Source: JAGXLC01 sp041686375
GTDB lineage: Bacteria > Bacteroidota > Bacteroidia > Bacteroidales > UBA12077
Length of the DNA: 36,714 bases
Assembly: GCA_041686375.1 (NCBI GenBank)
Contig: JAWLEB010000029.1
Location: 1 to 36,714, forward strand
Direction of reading: 5' to 3'
Below, one piece after another: positions 32,021-36,714 of the stretch. Both the position numbers and the translations under genes were made by a program. The notes beneath the pieces were generated by a model. It had not been told where the DNA came from. It saw nothing but the letters and a program-made list of their open reading frames with translations, and ran no database searches. Within the stretch, counting starts at the first letter, position 1. Each line of letters starts with the position of its first letter.

Positions 32021-32962
32021 ATGAACAACACAAAAGGAATAAAAGTATTTGCTCCGGCGACGGTATCTAACTTAGGTTCTGGGTTTGATATTTTAGGTTT
32101 CCCGATTGAAGGAGCGGGGGATGTTATAAAAGTTGAAAAGAATGCCAGTTCTTTGATAAGAATTAATAAAATTGAATGTGCTGAACCTCTCCCGGATGAT
32201 CCAGAGAACAACGTCGCTTCATATGCAATGATTAACATGCTTAAAAAGCTGAATTCTAAGCAGGGTTTCGACATAGAATTGTATAAAGATGTTATTCCGG
32301 GAAGCGGAATTGGTTCAAGTGCCAGCAGTTCTGCAGCTGCGGTAGTTGCAGTTAATGAATTACTCGGGAATCCTTTTTCTAAAAATGAGCTCATTCATTT
32401 TGCCATGGAGGCCGAGGCGATGGCTTCGGGCGGGAAACATGCTGATAACGTAGCGCCGGCTCTTCTTGGAGGGATATCACTTATCAGGAGTTATAATCCT
32501 TTTGAAGTAATTACTATAGTTCCGCCGCAAGATTTATGGGTGGTAGTGCTGCATCCCCAGATGGAAATAAAAACTGAATTAAGCAGGAGAATTTTGCCCG
32601 ACCAGATAGATATCAGAAAGGCTATTACCCAATGGGGAAATGTTGCAGGGCTGATTTCTGGTTTTTACACTTCTGATTACGAACTAATCGGAAGGTCTCT
32701 GGAAGATGTGGTTGTGGAGCCGTATCGTTCCAAATTAATTCCGGGCTATGCGGCTACAAAAGCTGCTGCTCTCAAAAATGGGGCGCTGGGTTGTGCAATA
32801 TCAGGTTCGGGCCCCTCTGTGTTTGCTTTTTGTTATGGAGAAAATAACGCACAGAAAGCCAGGAATTCCATGCGCAACGTTTATCAGGCAGAAAATATTC
32901 CGTTTAAATTTTATGTATCTCAGATTAACAGACAAGGAACAATAATTCTTGACAGATGGTGA
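32021..32962 (+). CDS. thrB: Homoserine kinase
   Basis: This 313-residue GHMP kinase phosphorylates homoserine in threonine synthesis. The N-terminal motif APATVSNLGSGFDILG is characteristic of ThrB, and the ATP-binding loop PGSGIGSSASSSA is at 93-105. The C-terminal motif GCAISGSGPSVFAF is intact. The length is normal. It is followed after 104 bp by thrC. In many Bacteroidota a bifunctional aspartokinase/homoserine dehydrogenase gene precedes thrB, but here a MATE gene does. Confidence 0.95.
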   Translation: MNNTKGIKVFAPATVSNLGSGFDILGFPIEGAGDVIKVEKNASSLIRINKIECAEPLPDDPENNVASYAMINMLKKLNSKQGFDIELYKDVIPGSGIGSSASSSAAAVVAVNELLGNPFSKNELIHFAMEAEAMASGGKHADNVAPALLGGISLIRSYNPFEVITIVPPQDLWVVVLHPQMEIKTELSRRILPDQIDIRKAITQWGNVAGLISGFYTSDYELIGRSLEDVVVEPYRSKLIPGYAATKAAALKNGALGCAISGSGPSVFAFCYGENNAQKARNSMRNVYQAENIPFKFYVSQINRQGTIILDRW

Positions 32963-33066
32963 AGCATATCATAATTTTGAAGAAAATGGCAATGATTATT
33001 AAATATTAAAGTGTTTTTAATATGCACGATATATCAGTTTGATTTTTACCACTAAAATATCCACCT

Positions 33067-34368
33067 ATGCAATTTTACAATATCGAAGACAGAAAAGAGG
33101 AAAAGACATTTCGGCAGGCAGTGCTTCAATCTTCAGGAAGAAAACGAGGCTTGTTTTTTCCTGTTTCCATACCACAACTATCGGAAACCCGGATGAATAA
33201 GTTAGATAGTCTTTCTTTGCCGGAATTGGCTGCAGAAGTGCTTATTGATTATTTAGATGAAGATTTCACGAAGGAACAGATTATGCAGATGTGCAAGGCT
33301 GTATTTAACTTTCAAATTCCTTTGGTAAAAATTGAAGAATCATTGTATAGTCTTGAATTATTTCATGGTCCTTCTTTAGCCTTCAAAGATATTGGCGCAC
33401 GATTTTTGGCAGAGGTGTTAAAAAAGTTTGCATTAGAAGAAGATAAGAAAATTACTGTGCTTGTTGCTACTTCAGGAGATACAGGGAGCGCTGTTGCACG
33501 AGGATTTTATAATATAGAGGGGATTGACGTTGTTCTTCTCTATCCCTCAGGGAAAGTCAGCCCCTTACAGGAGAAGACATTAACCACAATGAACGGAAAT
33601 ATTCATGCCCTTGAGGTTGATGGTACTTTTGATGATTGCCAACGATTGGTAAAAACGGCTTTCGCTGATGATCATCTGACCGGCAAGCTACGACTAACTT
33701 CTGCTAATTCCATAAATATTGGAAGATTATTGCCCCAAATTATTTATTACTTTTGGGCATGGACGCAATTAAGCACTGAAGAGAAGCAAGAGTTGATAAT
33801 TTCAGTTCCCAGTGGGAATTATGGGAATTTGTCAGCTGGAATAATGGCAAAGAGCATGGGATTACCGGTTCAGTATTTTATTGCTGCTTCAAATATTAAT
33901 AAGGTGGTTCCTGATTATCTGAAAACGGGAGTTTATAAGCCCCGGAGTGCAGTACAAACATTATCAAATGCCATGGATGTTGGCAATCCAAGTAATTTTG
34001 CAAGAATTAAGGAAATATTTGATGGTGATTTTTCTTCTCTTACACAAACAGTTAAAAGTCATGTTGTAACCGATGAACAAGTCAGATCAACCATCAAGGA
34101 AATCTATTCTTCAAATAAGTATTTACTTGATCCGCACGGAACTGTGGCCTATAAAGGATTAAAAGTATACTTAAAAAATGGTGAAACTGGTATTTTTCTT
34201 GAAACGGGGCATCCTGGAAAATTTAACCAAACATTAGAAGAAATATTGGGAGAGAAAATTGAACTTCCGGAATATCTGAAACAGGCTCAGAAAAACGAGA
34301 AACATTCGCATAAGATATCGGCTCAATATGTGGATTTTAAAGATTGGTTGCTGGAGAAAGATAGCTAA
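33067..34368 (+). CDS. thrC: Threonine synthase
   Basis: This 433-residue PLP enzyme converts O-phosphohomoserine to threonine. The PLP lysine is Lys107 in HGPSLAFKDIGARF, and the phosphate-binding loop is TSGDTGSAVARG. The N-terminal YNIEDRKEEKTFRQAVLQ and a normal length fit the ThrC family of enterobacterial/Bacteroidota type. It partners thrB upstream, both on +, with a 104-bp gap that shows no clear terminator. Confidence 0.95.
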   Translation: MQFYNIEDRKEEKTFRQAVLQSSGRKRGLFFPVSIPQLSETRMNKLDSLSLPELAAEVLIDYLDEDFTKEQIMQMCKAVFNFQIPLVKIEESLYSLELFHGPSLAFKDIGARFLAEVLKKFALEEDKKITVLVATSGDTGSAVARGFYNIEGIDVVLLYPSGKVSPLQEKTLTTMNGNIHALEVDGTFDDCQRLVKTAFADDHLTGKLRLTSANSINIGRLLPQIIYYFWAWTQLSTEEKQELIISVPSGNYGNLSAGIMAKSMGLPVQYFIAASNINKVVPDYLKTGVYKPRSAVQTLSNAMDVGNPSNFARIKEIFDGDFSSLTQTVKSHVVTDEQVRSTIKEIYSSNKYLLDPHGTVAYKGLKVYLKNGETGIFLETGHPGKFNQTLEEILGEKIELPEYLKQAQKNEKHSHKISAQYVDFKDWLLEKDS

Positions 34369-34488
34369 AGAGATGCATAAATTTGTTTGTATTTATGAGT
34401 ATAATTTTACATCTGCAATTCGTTTATTTATAATGTATTTTGTACTTTGCCCTGAATTTATAATTTGAGAACCTATTTTTATTTGGTG

Positions 34489-35457
34489 ATGGATCTTGCA
34501 AAAAAAATATTCGGTAAGGATCTGTATCAGATTAATTATGCTGATTTAATTGAATATTTCAGTGTGCCGAGAGAAGAAACCAGTCTGCTTGAATTTAAAA
34601 GCGGAGAAGTAAAGGTTAATTCGGTTTTTAAAGAAATATGTGCCTTTTTGAATACAGAAGGAGGGATAGTAATTGTTGGTTCCCCAAAAGAAAAGAAAAT
34701 TCAAAAAGCGGGGACTAGAATGAAACGGGTATGTCAGGGTGAATTGGTATCTTCAAGATTTCGTGATAAACAATGGCTTTCAGGATTAATATCCGCAAAT
34801 ATTGTCCCCCCGCCAAAAGGTATTCGTATAAGGGAAATTCTTACAGACAAAGGGAATCATTTTATTATCGATGTCCCTCAAAGTAAAAATCCACCCCATC
34901 AATTTTTAACGGACGGACGGTATTATATACGTATAGAACAGGAAGCAAAACCAGCTCCTCACGGAATTGTTGAGGCTTTATTTTATAAAAAGCAAAAAGC
35001 ACAACTTGAGGTAGATGTTCAGATAAATGCATCCGTGGAGAAAGCTGAAACAATGAATAATGTAGATATAAATATCAGGAATATATCTCAGTTTCCAACC
35101 GATAGTATCTCTTTCCTTATACAATTGTTTAATGTTGAGGAAGTGCGGAAGCATGGAAACATTCATCAGGCAGGAATAACTGAATCCGACGGAATGATAG
35201 AACTTAAAGGTACATGTGAACAAGTGGTTGTTGATGATCGAACTTTGCCTTTACATTTAAAGATAGTTAATAAGTTGCAACCTTTCCTGATTTCTGTGCT
35301 CACTTGGAATAAGGAGGCTGGAATGTTTAAGCATTATGAAATCTTTGACCCTGTAAATCAATCTTATATTGATACATACAGAACAGGAGATCTTGAAGAG
35401 AAAAGCATCAGCGATTTTATTGCTTTGCTGGATAAGTATAAAAAACATTTGGAATGA
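34489..35457 (+). CDS. AlbA_2 (Schlafen-like) domain protein
   Basis: This 322-residue protein has an AlbA_2/Schlafen-like domain near its N-terminus: SLLEFKSGE (32-40, with Glu35 and Lys37), then ICAFLNTEGGIVIVG (50-64), and later PPPKGIRIREI and FLTDGRYYIRIEQEAKPA. The C-terminal 150 residues are unlike anything I recognise. These domains bind nucleic acid or nucleotides and occur in regulators and defence proteins. No partner gene marks it as defence. The ATG at 34489 is used instead of a TTG at 34465. Confidence 0.75.
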   Translation: MDLAKKIFGKDLYQINYADLIEYFSVPREETSLLEFKSGEVKVNSVFKEICAFLNTEGGIVIVGSPKEKKIQKAGTRMKRVCQGELVSSRFRDKQWLSGLISANIVPPPKGIRIREILTDKGNHFIIDVPQSKNPPHQFLTDGRYYIRIEQEAKPAPHGIVEALFYKKQKAQLEVDVQINASVEKAETMNNVDINIRNISQFPTDSISFLIQLFNVEEVRKHGNIHQAGITESDGMIELKGTCEQVVVDDRTLPLHLKIVNKLQPFLISVLTWNKEAGMFKHYEIFDPVNQSYIDTYRTGDLEEKSISDFIALLDKYKKHLE

Positions 35458-35495
35458 TAAGAAAAGTTGCTAATTAGGAACAAGAATAGAAGAGT

Positions 35496-36002
35496 TTAAT
35501 CATAGGAGACGTTCAGTGCATCTAATATTTTATCCCAATTTTCTTTATAAGGTTCTATATCTTCTTTTTTTACCCCTACACCTTTATATGGTTTCCCTGC
35601 TTTATCTACTTGGTCTTTAAAAATGAGCACATTATCTTCAATTGATATATTGCTATCTGGATTTTTTATTTCATATTCTTTCTTTTTCTTTTTTATAAGG
35701 TTACTCCAATCTTTCGTACTTAATATGTAAAAGGTTGGTCTTTCTGTTTCACTGATATCCTTAAAATCTACAAATACAATAAAGGTATCACTTAGTAAAA
35801 TCCCCTTACAATTGGGCCATTCACTCCCTTGTTTACACTTAACTTCAATTTTTAACAGTTTATTGGTTTCTTCGGAAAAGATCAATAAATCTGTTTTTTT
35901 CTGATTACCTAAGGTAAGTTGAGCATATACATTTCTTTTCCCTAATTCAGCTGCAACATAGTATTCGCCTGTAATACCTAATATTGATTTTTTAATTTTC
36001 AT
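35496..36002 (-). CDS. Putative PD-(D/E)XK nuclease-like protein
   Basis: This 168-residue protein looks like a small restriction-endonuclease fold. A helix with Glu13 lies in TGEYYVAAELGKRN, followed by a strand with Asp38 (LGNQKKTDLLIF) and then IEVKCKQG with Glu53 and Lys55, giving the E...D...ExK arrangement. Similar proteins are usually orphan hypotheticals. No methylase or helicase partner is in view. A role in DNA repair or defence is possible but unproven. It runs opposite to the AlbA_2 gene, with 38 bp between the two stops. Confidence 0.6.
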   Translation of the reverse strand: MKIKKSILGITGEYYVAAELGKRNVYAQLTLGNQKKTDLLIFSEETNKLLKIEVKCKQGSEWPNCKGILLSDTFIVFVDFKDISETERPTFYILSTKDWSNLIKKKKKEYEIKNPDSNISIEDNVLIFKDQVDKAGKPYKGVGVKKEDIEPYKENWDKILDALNVSYD

Positions 36003-36118
36003 TTTATAGCATATTTAAAAATTAAATAATCAATATACAAAAAATTCCACACAGAGTATAAGTTCCATATTGCAATACAAAACCTGAATTCTTAAAATGC
36101 CTAAATTTGAATAAAAAA

Positions 36119-36262
36119 ATGAAGCATAAAAAAGCAGAAAACCGAGTAAGTAATTTAAAGCCAAAAGATTTGGCTAAAATGATGGACAATATTAATGAAA
36201 CCCCCGTTCGGCGTAGCGTCTCGCTACGCCGCATTAAACGCGGCATCTTGCCGCATTGTTAG
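36119..36262 (+). CDS. Small ORF ending inside REP-like hairpins
   Basis: The frame from ATG 36119 encodes 47 residues: a basic start, then LKPKDLAKMMDNINETP, then PVRRSVSLRRIKRGILPHC encoded by the hairpin sequence itself. The first 29 codons could be a short real protein whose 3' end was extended by insertion of a REP element. I see no ribosome-binding site, and chance is quite possible. Confidence 0.2.
   Translation: MKHKKAENRVSNLKPKDLAKMMDNINETPVRRSVSLRRIKRGILPHC
36209..36254. repeat. Pair of REP-like GC-rich hairpins
   Basis: Hairpin one is CGGCGTAGCG (36209-36218) with CGCTACGCCG (36222-36231) around a TCT loop. Hairpin two is GCGGCA (36240-36245) with TGCCGC (36249-36254), also with a TCT loop. 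Two GC-rich stems with the same loop and a GTAG element in otherwise AT-rich DNA are typical of REP sequences spread by RAYT (REP-associated tyrosine transposase) proteins. No RAYT gene is in the window. Confidence 0.7.
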
Positions 36263-36283
36263 ATGAATATAAAAGCCTCATCT

Positions 36284-36445
36284 GTGGGTTAGTTTGAATT
36301 TATAAGTAAGTTTGATTATGAAAGATAACCCACGGGGTTTTAGCTGTTATATAGCCAATACCCATGCGTTTTTTTAAATATACAAGCCAAAGGCCTTGAT
36401 CAAGACAGCTTAGCGTGGACGTTACGCTGAACGGGGTCTTTAGAT
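36284..36445. other. Non-coding stretch with several short inverted repeats
   Basis: GTGGGTTA (36284-36291) pairs with TAACCCAC (36326-36333). CTTGATCAAG lies near 36396-36405, and AGCGT/ACGCT flank a short loop near 36413-36430. No gene is apparent. The cluster continues the structured DNA begun by the REP-like hairpins and may be part of the same repeat region or a decayed mobile-element edge. Confidence 0.35.
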
Positions 36446-36477
36446 TATTTGTATAAATTCAAATTTGAATTGTAAAT

Positions 36478-36714
36478 TTAGAAACTATAGTCCTCTTTAT
36501 AATATTCAATATAATGAAATATTCGATATCTTAATTCTCTTATCTTTTTGTCAGTGTTGACTAACTGATTTAATTTATTTTCCCATTCATCAGAAGAAAA
36601 GTTTGTTATTGGATACTACCTCATCTGTTAGTGTATTTAATGCATTACCATCTTTGCTTTCTACTTCCTTTATATTCTTAAATAATTTATACAATTCTTC
36701 TCCAGCTGAAGCAA
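36478..36714 (-). pseudogene. 3' part of an unknown gene, frameshifted and cut by the window edge
   Basis: On the minus strand the sequence enters from the window edge in a frame reading GEELYKLFKNIKEVESKDG and on to DEVVSNNKLFF, where it hits TGA at 36590-36592. A second frame, overlapping at AAACTTTTCTTCTG, continues in the same style with NFSSDEWENKLNQLVNTDKK and then IRELRYRIFHYIEYYKEDYSF, before stopping at 36478-36480. Together they look like one charged, helical protein broken by a single-base frameshift near 36595-36605. The family is not recognised. A sequencing error is an alternative explanation. Confidence 0.45.

Noticed and set aside
36255..36263. GTTAGAT resembling an integron attC core (GTTRRRY)
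   Set aside because: No matching RYYYAAC partner at a proper distance and no cassette array or integrase; a 7-bp match is expected by chance.
1..36714. Search for CRISPR arrays, tRNA or rRNA genes, transposases, prophage genes and known riboswitches
   Set aside because: No regularly spaced direct repeats, cloverleaf-like sequences ending in CCA, DDE or tyrosine recombinase motifs, or recognisable aptamers were seen by reading.

Overview
The window is a low-GC stretch of bacterial chromosome, most likely from a Bacteroidota species (Bacteroidales/Marinilabiliales-like). This rests on several family-level signs: a sensor kinase with Reg_prop/Y_Y_Y architecture, a Bacteroidota-style putative polysaccharide deacetylase next to mutS2, TAnnTTTG-type promoter sequence, a general lack of Shine-Dalgarno sites, and the style of the membrane, ferredoxin and DUF genes. 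No rRNA, tRNA, CRISPR array, prophage or IS transposase was seen.

Layout. 1-353 holds decayed or short frames. Then come a C-terminally truncated hutG, a Nudix hydrolase and gmhB on +, meeting a mutS2 / deacetylase-like pair on -. 5911-6412 is intergenic and holds copy A of a dispersed repeat plus a long perfect hairpin. 6413-9650 carries a membrane protein, a histidine kinase with a drastically shortened propeller, and a separate receiver protein. 9788-13175 is a redox-like cluster: a NapH/NapG-type polyferredoxin fusion and a Tat-exported DUF362 protein, divergent from a small ECF-S-like membrane protein. 13449-18316 has an S51 peptidase, tex and fhs. 18502-22505 is a glmM - MacA-like - MacB-like-permease unit on -. 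22915-27711 carries a PP-loop thiolase-like enzyme, a coiled-coil protein, a NatAB-type ABC exporter and yidD. After a lone LytTR regulator comes a decayed stretch of about 750 bp, a DUF2459 lipoprotein, divergent ArsR and MarR regulators with a MATE pump, thrB-thrC, an AlbA_2-domain protein and a putative PD-(D/E)XK protein. The right end has REP-like hairpins and a frameshifted partial gene.

Most genes are ordinary housekeeping or envelope functions. The most interesting unexplained signal is a family of dispersed intergenic elements. Three long copies (6072, 13311 and 23820) share a core of 109-110 nt between two ATGAAAC-type heptamers. A fourth, inverted copy (24796-24846) keeps both ends but has lost about 80 nt of the middle. 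All lie outside genes. The three long copies point toward + strand genes, and one runs into a start codon. They could be a structured RNA or leader, a non-autonomous mobile repeat, or a relic. Nothing in the window decides which.
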